A stretch of DNA of 64,000 nt from Tridacna crocea. Taxonomy: Eukaryota > Mollusca > Bivalvia > Cardiida > Cardiidae. Location of the stretch: the NCBI GenBank assembly GCA_943736015.1, contig OX031056.1, positions 70,707,277 through 70,771,276 of the forward strand. Reading direction: 5' to 3'. Each line of letters begins with the position of its first letter. Position 1 is the first letter of the stretch. Under the pieces are notes generated by a model. That model was not told the DNA's origin, searched no databases, and worked only from the letters and a program-made list of their open reading frames with translations. Of the stretch, positions 39,810 through 52,459 are shown piece after piece. Both the position numbers and the translations under genes were made by a program.

Positions 39810-40094
39810 TTTTTGCCCTATAAAAGAAAGAATTCATCATGTGTGCCACTTTCAGTTAGTCATCTGCAAATGCTTTTAAAGTTTGTCATCTGCAAATGCT
39901 TTTAAGTCTTTAAATTTTGTTGTTTGGGATACAGTTACAAGTTGTTTAGGTATTGCTAACACATGTCAATGTCAGAATTTTTTTGTTGTTGTTGTTAAAC
40001 ATATTCACAATCATTTCTATAGTTTAATTTTACATTGAAGTATTAATGAATGGTTAGTAATGAATATAGTTTATAAGCCTTGCTATGCCAAAAG

Positions 40095-40215
40095 GGATTT
40101 AACGCTTTGGTTCTAAGTGCAGACGGCACAGAATGTGAAGGATCAAGATCAGACTGCACAGAATGTGCAATCTGATCTTTTCATGGAGCATGGCAGATAT
40201 AAATGTTTTAGTTAT
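40095..40215. mobile_element. Short palindrome, family of 42548
   Basis: GGATCAAGATCAGACTGCAC / GTGCAATCTGATC arms. Confidence 0.55.
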
Positions 40216-40422
40216 AGTCTATTACTGGGCTTATGTATCTTGTTTTTCTGTGTAATGCGTAATTGTTGATGAAAGATCACAGGAATATTCATGGCTAATA
40301 TTGTGTGCGAATGCAGGTAAAGAACGGCCTACCCTTGGTGCACACATGTCTTACATATAGTTACTAACATGTAGGAAATCTACTTGTCCAGTAATAGACG
40401 CCCGAGGGCTTTAATTTGAGAA

Positions 40423-40640
40423 TTAACCTTTTACCAAACAATCCCTGGTTTTTATGACCCAAAGGAAAAAAACCTGATGAAAATATTGTGGGAAAAACGG
40501 AAAATGCTGGTAACCAGCATTTTCTCCTTTTCCCCCAACGTTTTCTACTCTTCTAAAGTAAAGTTTGAACTTTTGAGTCACATTTATTTTATCATCTACA
40601 AATGCTTTCAATTTGGACAAGTCATTTGGTAAAGAGTTAA
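40423..40640 (+). mobile_element. TTAA-hairpin MITE, nearly complete
   Basis: TTAACCTTTTACCAAACAAT to CATTTGGTAAAGAGTTAA; lacks ~10 bp of the right sub-terminal part. Confidence 0.78.
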
Positions 40641-40679
40641 GTGTAACAGTTTGAGCATGTATAAAGTTGTTCAAGTTAC

Positions 40680-42060
40680 TGCCCCGAGTCAGAAATTGGC
40701 CCCATTACTTTACAGACGTATGCAACCCATATATGACACTGATTAAATATTTGTTACCATACTTTACAGATGTATATTAATCTTGATGATACAAATTAAA
40801 TATTCGCCCCATATACTTCACTGACATAATATTTAACCTTGGAATGACACCTATTACATATTTGCTCCATACCTAACAGATGTATACAATATTGGGAAAA
40901 TATGGATTTGATACTAATTACATGTACCTATTTGCCCCCACACTTCTCAGATGTATATTATCATGGGATTAATCCAATAAGGTACTAACCCCATACTTCA
41001 CATGCATTCAATTCATAAACAATTCTGATTAAATATTGGTCCCATGCCTCACAGTTCTAAATAACCATGGAATAACATGGATTAAATATTGGTCCCTTAC
41101 TTTACAGTTGTATTCAACCATGGGATGATACAGATATGATATTGTGTACATACTTTAGAGATGTATATAATCTTGGGATGATACTAATTTCTTACTTACC
41201 CCACACTTCACAGGTATATAATCATCTTCGGATTAAGCCAATAAAGTGTTAGCCGCATAATGCACAGATGTGCGCAATTCATAGACAATACAGATGTTTG
41301 CCCCTTGTTTCACAGTTCGTAATAAGGATGGGATTATATGGATTAAATATTTGCCCCCATACTTCAGAGTTGTTATCAACCATGGGATGATGGATTAAAT
41401 GTTGGCCCTGAACTACATACATGTAATTGTGAATAATCATGGAATAATATGGATTAAATATTAGCCCTATTCCTCACTTTCGTAAATTAACCATGGGGTG
41501 ATATGGATTAAATATTGGCCACACACTTCAGAGTTGTTGTCAACCATGGGATGATGGATTAAATGTTGGCCCTGAACTACATAATTGTGAATAATCGTGG
41601 AATAATATGGATTAAATATTAGCCCTATTTCTCACTTTTGTAAATTAACCATGGGGTGATATGGATTAAATATTGGCCACATACTTCAGAGTTGTTGTCA
41701 ACCATGGGATGATGGATTAAATGTTGGCCCATACTACATGTATAATATGGATTAAATATTGTCCCTATTCCTTACTTTTGTAAATAACAATGGGGTGATA
41801 TGGATTAGATGTTGGCCACATTCTTCAGAGTTGTTATCAACCATGGGACGATGGATTAAATGTTGGCCCATACTACACACATATTATGGGTGAAATATTG
41901 GCCCTCTTCCTCACTTTTGTAAATAACCATGGGATGACACGGATTAAATATTGGCTACATTCTACACATTTGTTAATAATCGTGGGATGGTATGGACTTC
42001 ATCTTTGACCTATACCTCATGGTTGTTAATAACCAGTGAATTGTGTAAATCAAATACATG
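40680..42060 (+). repeat. Degenerate tandem array, ~58-62-bp units
   Basis: Units carry GGATTAAATATTGGCC, ATACTTCACAG and AACCATGGGATGATA. Between about 41380 and 41900 they form a three-unit block of ~175 bp repeated about three times (GTCAACCATGGGATGATGG, GTGAATAATCATGGAATAAT, TAAATTAACCATGGGGTG). Not coding. Confidence 0.75.
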
Positions 42061-42547
42061 TATTGGCCCCATATTTCATATACAAGTGTAACAACAGAAC
42101 AATACCAATCTTTATGCCTTCACTACTTAAAAGATCTATATAATCCCAGGATTGCACTGACCTAACGTTTGTCCACCACCTCAAAAGTGCATGTTATCAA
42201 ACGATGCTATGATATCAAAGGATGCTGTCATGTGGATCCCTCCACAAAGATATATAGAGGTTAATTTTTCTTTTCAGTAAAAGATAGAAATTTATTTCAT
42301 TGAGTGAACATTATCGGTAATATTTTCATGAGTGGCTAGATTCTAATGGTTACTATGTTTAGGATTATTTTTTTTTGTTATTTGTTACGTAGATTATTTT
42401 TATATACAATCAAAAGGTTGTATTGCATGGTAAATTTTCGAGATTTTTTTTCTTTTTTTAGATTCATTTTAACGAAACATTCAGTGGGCTGTTCTAAATT
42501 TACTCCCTGTTCTAAAATCGATGACCTATCCAATGTTTCTCGGTAAT

Positions 42548-42757
42548 TAACCCTTTGTCTGCTAAGCGCGACCTGCTGACCTTTTGCGGACAGTATAGAT
42601 CAAGATCAGACTGCACAAAACGTGCAGTCTGATCTTGGATCTACACTGTCCGATAAGGAGATATCATCACTCAAAACATAACTTTGTAACAACAATATTT
42701 GGGTTATAGATATTGAATTGAAAATTTACTTTTAGTTATTCAGCAGGAAAGGTGTTA
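42548..42757. mobile_element. Palindromic element (GATCAGACTGCAC arms)
   Basis: Ends TTAACCCTTTGTCTGC and GCAGGAAAGGTGTTAA; the centre pairs AGATCAGACTGCACAAAACG with its complement. It also uses TTAA, and shares its right TTAA with the next MITE. Confidence 0.7.
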
Positions 42758-43196
42758 ACTCTTTACCAGACGACAAAATTTTAGACTGTCCAAATTGAAA
42801 GCACTTGCAGACGACAAAATAAAGGTGGCTGAAAAATTGAAATTTATTATGGGAAGGGTAGAAAACACTGTGGGAAAAGGAGAAAATGCTGGTTACCAGC
42901 ATTTTCTTCTTTTCCTACAGTGTTTTCAAAAGGCTTCTTTCTCAGGGGCGTCAAAAGTAGGGATTGTGTGGTAATGGGTTAACCAAATGACTAAATTTTA
43001 GAATTGTGTAACTTAGAAGCATTTACATAGAAAAAAATATATGAGAGTGAAGAGGTTGAATTTTTTTAAGGGTAGGAAACCTTTGGGGAAAATCAGAAAA
43101 TGTTGGGAAGCAGCTTTTTCTGCTTTTCCTATAATGTTTTATTAACCTTTCTTTCTCGGGCTCGTTAAAAGTCAGGATTGTCTAGTAAAGGGTTAA
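42755..43196 (-). mobile_element. Two (-) MITEs sharing one TTAA
   Basis: 42755-42982 is complete; 42979-43196 is diverged (core ATGTTGGGAAGCAGC). Confidence 0.77.
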
Positions 43197-45169
43197 AGGT
43201 GCATATTTAGATTTTTCACATCTCACCAAATTAAAAAATATATATATCACTGAAATTAATATAAAAAACAATACAAATAATTAATAATTAAGAATCATAA
43301 AATTACAAAAAGAAATTTTTTTGGTGGTATTCTCTTAAAAGGCTACGTAATCTCTTATGCTATTTTTAGATTTCCCGCCAAAATCAACAAAGTATTGTGG
43401 GAATGTTATGTGACTACTGACTCTTAAATTCCATAACATAACAAACATGTAATCATTTTCCATAATGTCTAGAACTTGAGACGCCATGTTTGAAGCTTTG
43501 TCTGTATTTTTCCGGTATATAAATGAGCGAGTTGCTGATGTAAAAATAGATGGTGTTTCCCGTCAGTGTCGACCTGGGCTGTAGTAAATCTCTAATTTCT
43601 CATGTTGTTGGATGGTTTTCGACTAATTGCGTTTCATGAATGGAAATGTTAAGGCTTTGGGAGTATTAGGATGATTTTTCTGTATTTCTGTAAAATTTGG
43701 GTTTCAAATTCTGAAGGGCCACCTTTAAGAATGTTATGTGATAACAACAATTTGGATTGTCCGTGTTCAAATCAGTTGCAGATGAAAATTCAAATTTGGC
43801 ACAGTCTGCAATTTCTTCGTTTCCAACAGTCTTTTCAATAGCTTACTTTTCCAGGACCATTTAAACTTGCGATTGTGTGATTAAGGGTTAAAAACTGTTG
43901 ATAAGCACGGTCCCTGGTATTTGTAGGTTTTTATGCTATTTGTCGAAGACAATATCACAATGAGTTCAATATTGAATTTTGAAGACGATGAATTGTATTT
44001 TGTGCAAAGCCGAAGGAAATAAACCCAATTAAACTCAATTTTCTCAGACGAATAAATTTTTTGGTAGCGCTCAGATATATAATTGGAAATGCCATATTAA
44101 AAAACACTGGGTGAAGCCATCGATCACTCACTCATAACTTTCTGTTGGCACTATGATACAAATTTTGTCTACTGATGGTGTGGTCCTGGGCTTGTTCGTT
44201 CCAAAACCACTTCGTCCCATGCCTTGTTCATCTTATTATTGCGCACTATTACATTTGATTGGACATGAATATTCATAGACCGAAATAATTGATAGTAATA
44301 TTGGGAATAAATGTTAACGGCCAAAGATATTTCAAAATCATAGTTTCCAGGTACTGACTTAATTTTATTCAATATATTCACGTGGTTGCTCTCTCTATCC
44401 ATCATCCATCCTACTGCCAAGGAATGCTACTTTTGACTCCTCCTTATGATCAAAGGGAGACCACCAGTACACAAAAAGTCCTAACTTTGGCTTGAGTACT
44501 CTTCCTTCAACCAAAAAAAGTAGTCAATTGCTTAGTAGGTTGACTTTCAAGCCAATATTTGAATAACATTTCTCTTTTTCTTTCAAATTATTAATTCCAC
44601 ACAATGGCTTCCGCGACAAATACCACTTTAGCGATCTCAACGCTTTGATTAAGTAAGGTCTTGATATGTAAAAGTTGAAATATGGGGAAGATATTCTATT
44701 GAAATGTTAAAAAAAAAGATTTTTTTTCACTCATAGCCAACCGACTTTCAAAATGACGTAACTGAAACAGAAAGCAGAATTTATTCTTTTTTTGCATGAA
44801 TTAAAAGAAAAATGAAAATGAGTTTTCCTTTTTACCCAACCATTGATTCCAAGATAATTGGCCTGCAACATGGGAAATGGAGCTTTCTGACATTTGCGTA
44901 AAGTGTCGTCTCAGATCAGCCTGCGCAGGCTGATTCGAGACCGTGCTTTACGTCAACATTAGATTTTGTACTACAGTAGACCGGCATGAAATAGAAAATC
45001 AGATACGATCGGGAGGTGACGTCTCGGATCAGCCTGCAGGGACTGAGGAAGCTGATTCGAGAAGACACTTTACGGATATGCCCGAATTTCCCCTTTTTGT
45101 GCGTTGCAGGCCGTATTATGTAGTGTTTTTATCCCTCTTACCTAATTATTGATTCCATATTTCAGGCCT
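43197..45169. other. Intergenic stretch without a supported gene
   Basis: Holds a worn (-) MITE at 43747-43890, a TATAAA-like site in CCGGTATATAAATGAGCG (43514) with no gene following, and a pair of short palindromes at 44885-45075 (CAGATCAGCCTGCGCAGGCT then GATTCGAGA). The short open frames look random. Confidence 0.5.
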
Positions 45170-45624
45170 TTAACCCATTACCACACAATCCCTACTTTTG
45201 ACGCCCCTGAGAAAGACGCCTTTAGAAAACATTGTGGGAAAAGGAGAAAATGCTGGTAACCAGCATTTTCTTCTTTTCCCACAATGTTTTCTACCCTTCA
45301 CAAAACAAATTTCAAATTTTAGGTCACTTTTATTTTCTCGTCTGCAAATGCTATCAATTTGGACAAGTCTAAAATATTGTCGTCTGGTAACGAGTTAACT
45401 CATCACCAAAACAACATTATTTTAGGCTTGCCCAAATCGAAAGCATTTGCAGACGATACTGTAAAAGTGACTGAAAATTTGAAATTTGTTTTGTAAAGAG
45501 CAGAAAATATTGTGGGAAAAGGAGAAAATGCTGGTTACCAGCATTTTCTCATTTTCCCACAATGTTTTCTAAAGGCTTCTCTATCAGGGTCGTCAAAAGT
45601 AGGGATTGTGTGGTAATGGGTTAA
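45170..45624 (+). mobile_element. Two MITEs sharing one TTAA (+ then -)
   Basis: (+) 45170-45398 and (-) 45395-45624, both complete and little diverged. Confidence 0.83.
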
Positions 45625-45692
45625 GGGTCAAATGACAGAGGGCGCTGGGACTTTTTGAGGCCAACATACATGTAGGTCAAGATGAGGCAACA

Positions 45693-46535
45693 CCCGGCCG
45701 AGTAGCTCAGTTGTTAGCAGATAGGTCTCGTGACCTGAAGGTTCGATATCTGGCTGCTGCGAACTTTGCTTCGGCCGTTTTTTCGCCTCTCGCCTCTGAT
45801 GCATGTGAGAAAAGTAGTCAGTGGCTTTGGAAAGAAAGTTGTGTCAGTAAGCATTGACTGTATGTTTATCTCAAGCAGTTTTCACGGAACTAGCAATAAT
45901 TTGAGTACAATTGTGACAGTGTATGTTTAAATTATGGTTAAATTCGTATATCGAGAAAATAGTGCATGGTGTTGCTTATGACAGTCGCCATTTTGAATTA
46001 GTGCAAGCGCTAGCTACTTGGTAGTGGTCAATAGCAGTAAAACCGTTGTCTGCGCATGTCATATTCTTCGAAGATTCGACCTGCCTGCTATAACGCATTA
46101 CTCCCCCCAATTTTGGGGGGAATTGTAGTAGTACGCGCTGTAAAGTAACATGGAGAAAATGGCTTTTATCAATACGTTCGAGGAGAAATTAGGCCTGTTT
46201 TAGCCCCAGATTTCTCTAGACTGCTAATCATAGCTGAATGAATCCCATCAGGTAGTGTTTTATTGAATAAACGTTTATTTTAGTTTGGAATTCAAAGTAA
46301 CGTCTGTCGCGTAAAGAAGTAGTCCGGTTCTGTACCCAGACTGCCTAAATTAGATAGATTTGTATTTGTAGAATACCGTCTAACGGGAGATAATGGCGGT
46401 AAAACTCGCAACCAAGAGCTTGCGTCGAGCGCTGTCCTTATTGAACGCACGGCTAGGGTGAGAAAGCCAGGAAGCACATGGGTGCGTCACTGACCGCCAT
46501 GATATGACCTAAGCTGATAAAATGGCGTTAAACCT
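45693..46535 (+). mobile_element. tRNA-derived SINE split by a 600-bp insert
   Basis: Head GGCCGAGTAGCTCAGTTG (A box) and GAAGGTTCGATATC (B box), body to GAAAGAAAGTTGTGTCAGTA at about 45852. The tail resumes at about 46456 with GAGAAAGCCAGGAAGCAC and GACCGCCATGATATGACC then GGCGTTAAACC. The uninterrupted body-tail order is seen at 20909-21001. Not a functional tRNA: no acceptor stem closes. Confidence 0.65.
46018..46400 (+). repeat. 390-bp interspersed repeat, copy 1
   Basis: GTTGTCTGCGCATGTCATAT, GGAGAAAATGGCTTTTATCA, AACGTTTATTTTAGTTTGGA. It lies inside the SINE above. Frames on the minus strand (RYSTNT-) come from this repeat. Confidence 0.72.
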
Positions 46536-47036
46536 CACCCTATACCGTGTTTCATCGGTCAAGCCATTCGACAAAAATACTAAAGCGAGTGGATTTTCAA
46601 CAACATGCAAAAGGAAGGGGAAAACTTGAGAATGGGGGGAAAAGGCAAATGCTGGCGAGTTTTTTTTTTTTTTATTTTTCTTCACTTCGGGCCAGTGTTA
46701 AAAAGAGTTCAAATGTTCATAGTTTTAGCACTTCCTACGCCGTCCGTCTTTTTTAAAAACTATTTCTTGTTCATGAATTTTTTTTTTATCAACGCTAAGG
46801 TGGGAATCTCCGATTAACCGCCAATATTTCATAATCATTATATTCGACGCAGCTGACACGAAATTGTGGTATTGCGTGACTTGTTGGAATTATTCCTATT
46901 ATGACGAATTTGAAAGGAAGTACATAAAACGTTTTGTGTCCGCCATGGGAAAGCTAAATCTGTGAAGGCAAATTTATGATTGCGCGTAGCTTTATGGCCT
47001 TTTATTACAGTGATTTAATACTTGAGCCACGCTCTA

Positions 47037-47400
47037 GCAAATGGGGCGTTGTCTGCGCATGTCATATTTTTCGAAGATTCGACATGTCTTATATGATGCA
47101 TCACTCTTTCCGAAATTGGGGAGATTGTAGTAATACGCGCTATAAAGTAGCAATGGAGAAAATGGCTTTTATCAATACGTTTGAGGAAAAACCAGGCCTG
47201 TTTTAGCTCCAGATTTCTCTTAACTGCTGATCATAGCTGAATGAATCGCACCAGGTAGCGTTTTATTGAGTAAACGTTTATTTTGGTTTGAAATTCAAAG
47301 TAACGGTTGTCGTGTAGAAAGGTAGTCCTGTACTGTACCCAGGATACCCAAATTAGATGAGAATTCGTAGAATGCCATCTAGCGGGAGATAATGGCAAAA
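47037..47400 (+). repeat. 390-bp interspersed repeat, copy 2
   Basis: Same landmarks as copy 1, about 1.02 kb downstream; ends CTAGCGGGAGATAATGGC. The stretch 46536-47036 between them shows nothing recognisable. Confidence 0.72.
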
Positions 47401-47519
47401 GGGGGTTTAAGGCATTACCAGAGTACATAGTACCGAGCCTCAAGTCATTACATGATCTCGAATCCATGAAATCGATTTAAAATAGTCTGGCCATTGATTG
47501 AATCTGGAGGTAGGTAGGT

Positions 47520-47630
47520 CCTCGGACATACAGAAAATTGCCCCATGGCAAAAAATTTCGACCCATGTCAGCCTGCGCGGATTGCGCAGGCTGACATGGG
47601 TAGATGCTTTTTGCGAATGTATTAAGCCCC
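47520..47630. mobile_element. Short palindromic element (GACCCATGTCAGCCTG arms)
   Basis: CGACCCATGTCAGCCTGCGC pairs with GCGCAGGCTGACATGGGT across a short loop; outer arms CAAAAA / TTTTTG. Confidence 0.65.
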
Positions 47631-47703
47631 TCTTGCAGATAGCTTAGATCTTCATTGAAGAGATCCAATTCTTCTTTCACATTATTTCTCAAAAGTTCAA
47701 AAA

Positions 47704-47872
47704 TGCTTTACCTAACAATTCAGAGTTTCAAAGACCCAAGAAAAGAAAAAAATGTTTTTGAGAAAATCTGGGAAAATGCTCCTTTCCGCTACAATACTTT
47801 TCTATTCTTTCAAAGACAAGCTCCAATGTTTAAGTCACATTTAATTTGTCATCTGATTAGTATATTTGAATA
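47704..47872 (+). mobile_element. Degenerate MITE
   Basis: ATGCTTTACCTAACAATTC, GGGAAAATGCTCC and CATTTAATTTGTCATCTG; hairpin collapsed. 47873-48185 shows nothing recognisable. Confidence 0.5.
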
Positions 47873-48189
47873 AGGGCAGTTTTAAGGATAGATTCATGGG
47901 GGGAAAAGTTACATGGCGATCAAGACAATTTTGGTAGATGTTGGGTTAAATGAGAGTGCCTGGAGACACGCAAAAAAATAGCATAGATAATAAAGATTTA
48001 TGGAAGATAGTATCAACAATCTATTACGTTCATTCTGGGTGACGAAAACGAGTTTTCATGATAGCGTGACTTGATAAATTCTTACTTATTGCTCAGAAAA
48101 CGGCAATTTCTGGCAGAGTTGACATGGAAGATGGCCCATTTCAAAACTGTTCGTGACCACGTGTTTTTCCCCAATGTTCTCAAAAATAT

Positions 48190-49170
48190 GAATAGTGCAA
48201 GTGTCTTGTGTTGCCATTGTCCTGTGTTACTTGTGGCATGTGTTGCCATTGCCCTGTGTTGCTTGTGGCTGTGTTGCCATTGTCCTGTGATGCTTGTAGC
48301 TTATGTTGCCATTTCATGTGTTGCTTGTGGCTTGTGTTGCCACTGTCCGGTGTTGCTAGTGTCCTGCGTTGCCGTTGTTTTAAGTTATTAGTATTTTGTG
48401 TTGTCATTGGCCTGTGTTGCTTGTGTCCTGTGTTGCTATTGTTTCGAGTTGCCAGTGTACTGTGATACTAGTGTCCTGCGTGGCTAGTGTTCTGTAGTGC
48501 TGGTGTTTTGCATTGGCATTGTCCTGTGTTGCCAGTGTCATGTGTTGCTACTGTTATGTGTTACCAGTGTCTTGCGTTGCCAATGTCTGTATGGCTAGTG
48601 TCCTATATGTCTAGTGCTTTTAGTTGCCAATGTCCTGTGTTGCCAGTGCTTGGCGTTGCCATTGTCCTGTGTTACCAGTGTCTTGCGTTACCAGTATCTG
48701 TCGTTAGCCAGTATTTGTATAGCTAGTATTTGTATAGCTAGTGTCTGTATGGCTAGTGTTTTTAGTTTTCATTGTGATGTGTTGTCAGTGTCTTTCTTGC
48801 TTTACCAGTATCTGCTGTTGCCAGTATTTGTAAAGCTTTTGCCCAGTATTGGCTAGTGTCTTTAGTTGCCATTGTTCTGTGTTACCAGTGCTTTTAGTTG
48901 CCATTGTTCTGTGTTGCCTAGGTCCTATGTGGCTCATGGCCTTTGTTGCTGATGTCCTTTTATGCTAGTGACCTATATGGCTGATGTCCTATGTTCCTAG
49001 TGTCTCGACTGACTCATATGCGGTTTTTCGTATGCTGTATATGACTGTGGCTCAAGTCACATGTGGTTTATGGCTTTTGTGCCTAAAAGTATGTGTGGCT
49101 TGAGTTGCTGATTTTTTCTTGTGCTGGAAATATCTTGTATGGCTAATCCATTTTGTGTCTTAAGATCTGG
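48190..49170 (+). repeat. Degenerate TG-rich minisatellite
   Basis: Short units (about 15-30 nt) built on GTGTTGCCATTGTCCT and TGTGTTGCTTGTGGC, decaying to the right. Cys-rich frames on the plus strand (CCHCPVLLV) are repeat translation. Confidence 0.8.
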
Positions 49171-49239
49171 ACGGATAATGTATTGTATGGCTGATTGTTT
49201 TGTTTTCTTTGGGCCTTTTCCTGCAAAAAATTGCTTATT

Positions 49240-49390
49240 TTTCTGTTTAAACCAGCACTTTCTCCTTTAACCATCGTGTTTTGCATCGCCTCCGTGAAAA
49301 ATCTCATAAGTTAAGCCAGCTTTAATCTTTCGTTTGGAAATTCATTGCATTTGGACCAGTCTGAAATTTTGCCGCTTAGTAAAGAGTTAA
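49240..49390 (+). mobile_element. MITE right half
   Basis: AACCAGCACTTTCTCC to CGCTTAGTAAAGAGTTAA; starts near the hairpin centre. Confidence 0.6.
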
Positions 49391-49535
49391 ATCGTATGAA
49401 AAGGATCGCGAGGGCGAAGGGGAAATACACTGTAAATAGAAGTAGAAAATTCCAATTATTTTGATCGTCAATCAATTACTTGTAAAAAGGGAAAAAATGC
49501 GGCGGACCGGACATAGTGGAATAAGCATTGGAATC

Positions 49536-50790
49536 CTAATGAATTGGTTTGGCGGCGATATTGGTCCGATTATATCTTTACCACACCACACTACAAAATT
49601 TTAGGCTTGTCCGAATTGAAAGCATTTGAGACGACAATGTAAGTGTGGCGCAATCGATGGAGTTCGTTTTTGGTAGAATAGAAAACATTTTGGGAAAAGG
49701 AGAAAATAGAGGGAAGGCGAATTCTAGATAATGAATTAGAACAGCCACGAGAATGATGTGATTTTTGTTTTACCGCTCGAAAAAATCTTAGACTTGTCCA
49801 AATTGGCACTATTTGCAGAAACCTGATGAAGTGCTTTGGTAGCAAGATTCGTCTAATTATCTCTTTTACCACACAAAAAATATTAGACTTGTTCAAAATG
49901 ACAGCAGATGCAGACGTCAAATTGATTGTTGTGAAAATGGTGGAATTTGTTTTCGATGGAGTAGAAAACATTGTGGGAAAAAGGGAGAAAAAAAAAGGGA
50001 ATCCTAATGAATTTGTTGGCGAGATTGGTCTTATTTTCTATCTTATCACACGACAAAATTTTAGACTTGTCCAAATTGACGGAAATTGCAGACGACAGCT
50101 TTGCAGACGACAGTTTAGGTGTGGCTGAAATGGTGGCATTCGTTTTCATTATCTGATTATCTCTTTTACCACACAACAAAAAATTTTAGACTTATCCAGA
50201 TTGACAGTTTTGCAGAAGACAGCTTTGCAGACGACAGATTAATTGATGTTGAAATGGTGGGGTTCGTTTTTTGATTGAGTAGAAAACATGGTGGGAAAAA
50301 TAAGACAGAGTATCATTTTTTGAGCTACAATATTTTTGTGGTCTGCACGTGCTTTCGATTTGGTTGATTCCAAAATGTTACCATATAGTAAGGACTTAAC
50401 ATGTCAATTTAACTCTTCACCAAATGACAAAGTGTTACTGTATTAGAATTATTGCCCAAATTGAAAGTGTTATAGACGGAAAAGAAAACCATTCTCAAAA
50501 ATCGAAATTTGTTTTTATTATAGGTGGTCAACTTATTTGGCTACAAAAATGGAAGCATTTTGGGAAAAAGAGAAAAAAAAACGAGAAAAACAGAATCCTA
50601 AAGAATCGGTTTGGTGGCAAGTTTGGTCTCCGTTTTTTTCTTTCGCTCTACAATAAAATTCTTTACTTGTCCAAATTGACAGCATTTGGTCAGGCGGTAA
50701 AATCGGTCTCATTATCTCTTTTACCTCACAACAAAATTTTAGACTTGTCAAAATATCGACTATTTGAAGTCATCATCATCAATCCTTAGA
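49536..50790 (-). repeat. Serial half-MITE amplification
   Basis: Five to six pieces, each reading TTATCTCTTTTACCACACAA, AAAATTTTAGACTTGTCC, AAATTGACAGC, GTAGAAAACATTGTGGG and then an A-rich run plus GGAATCCTAATGAAT. The second half of the hairpin is missing in all. A duplicated AGCTTTGCAGACGACAG occurs twice. Confidence 0.68.
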
Positions 50791-50830
50791 AAGAAATTGA
50801 CCGAGAGCGGGATTCGAGGGAGCAGCCCCG

Positions 50831-51054
50831 CCCATTACCACACAATCCCTACTTTTGACGTCCCTGAGAAAGAAGCCTTTTGAAAACACTATGGGAAAAG
50901 GAGAAAATGCTGGTAACAGCATTTTCTCCTTTTCCCACAGTGTTTTCTACTCTTCCCAGAACAAATTTCTATTTTTTAGTCACCTTTCTTTTGTCGTCTG
51001 CAAATGCTTTCAATTTGAACCGGTCTAAAATTTTGTCGTCTGGTAGTTAAGTCA
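50831..51054 (+). mobile_element. TTAA-hairpin MITE, nearly complete
   Basis: CCCATTACCACACAATCCC to CGTCTGGTAGTTAA; one base missing at the dyad (GCTGGTAACAGC). Confidence 0.8.
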
Positions 51055-52455
51055 TGTATGCTACGGACTGTGCTATTATGGCTCGACTGTTAAAGAGGTA
51101 ACCTTGAAGAAAAGTACATGTTTCAGTATACACGTAATTATATGGACCCCTCCTATATCATCATCGTCATGAATGGAAAACTGTCTCAAATTGAATGACA
51201 AAGTCCTTAATAATATGGCCGCTCGTTCTTGGAAGAGGGGTCGTAATCAATCAAGACGCGAATAACGTCATGGCAGCGTATAAAACTATTTCCAGTTCTC
51301 TTTGCGGAAACCGATATCGCTGTCGTCCCGAGTTAATTACGCTATTTGGAGAAATAAAGATCTGTATGTGCAAATACTAGCACTAACAATCAAAATAATG
51401 ACTGCATATCGCGTAGAGAGACTTGTGGTGATTTGTTTTGGGCTTGTAGAAGTTCTTTGAAGTCAAACTACAAGAAATTTGACAGAGTGGAAGAAAAACA
51501 ACACCAAGGTTTTAGAATACCAGTGTTTACAACTGAAATTACTATTTATTCTTCTTGTTTCTGACGAGTTGTAAATAGGACCGTAAGTGTATCCTATACG
51601 TGTAACAAAACACACAAATACTGCTTTTTATGATGTTACACGGTGAAAAACTGTCTAAGACGTAAAATATTCTGTTAAAAAACAAGTTCTGCTTACTCTG
51701 TTGAAAAATTGACCGTGTAAAGGGGTGACTTAAAATTGAAATAAAAGTATGATAAACAGAACACGGAGAGTTAATTATGTATAGACTACTATCAATGACG
51801 TCAGTGCAATTGTGTGCATTCAATAAAAGCTGTTTAGGAGAAAATCTTCACAAAAATCGCTGATTGCACCACAGATTAGAATTTTCAATTACGGAAAATT
51901 TTCCATCTTCAGGCGTGAAATAAGGTTTACGTAGTTAATGAAACACTTAGATATCATCCAGATTGTGGTTGTTTTTTATTTTTTGTTTGTTTGCTGTTGT
52001 TGTTTGCTTCTATTGTTTTTCGGTTTTTGTTGTAGTTTGTTCAATTGGTTTTCTTTGCTTTGCTTCACAGCAAAGTGTGACAGAACTGGGCAAAACGTTT
52101 TATGTGAATTGAAAAGACGTAGCATGTTGCCCTGGAGTTTGACCTATTTCTTATTACTTAGATGGAATGGAAAGATACCTAAGGCCATTACTCATACCAT
52201 AATTCTAAATAATATGATGCTTTTCCTAACTACTTGTGAATTTTGTATTTTTATCAGCATAAACCAAGAACCCAATATTTTCTGTCTACACGTGATAAAT
52301 TCAACCTACCTTGTTAGGTTTCGAAATCGGCCGTATAAGTCAATGAGAGTCACTAAATATATGACTACTGAAAGGTGCACTGGCTGCCACAAATAATCAA
52401 CGCGTGAAGAGATGGTCCTGTCTAAATGGTCTAAAACTTTGTTTTGTGGTATAGG
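51055..52455. other. Stretch without a supported gene
   Basis: One 152-codon open frame (51938-52396) starts with a T-rich low-complexity run and shows no domain. Some AATAAA and TATAAA words occur, but nothing coherent. Confidence 0.45.
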
Positions 52456-52459
52456 GAAA

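Noticed and set aside
43510..43530. TATA-like promoter
   Set aside because: GGTATATAAATGAGCG looks promoter-like but no coding exon follows within several kb.
45693..45765. Possible functional tRNA gene
   Set aside because: A and B boxes are present but the acceptor and anticodon stems do not pair; SINE body follows.
46292..47467. Two similar minus-strand frames (RYSTNT, RWHSTNS)
   Set aside because: Both lie in copies of the 390-bp interspersed repeat.
48071..48856. Cys-rich frames (CCHCPVLLV) suggesting a small secreted peptide
   Set aside because: They follow the TG-rich degenerate repeat in several frames at once.
51938..52396. 152-codon frame with hydrophobic N-terminus
   Set aside because: The hydrophobic part is a T-rich low-complexity tract; the rest has no recognisable domain and there is no splice support.
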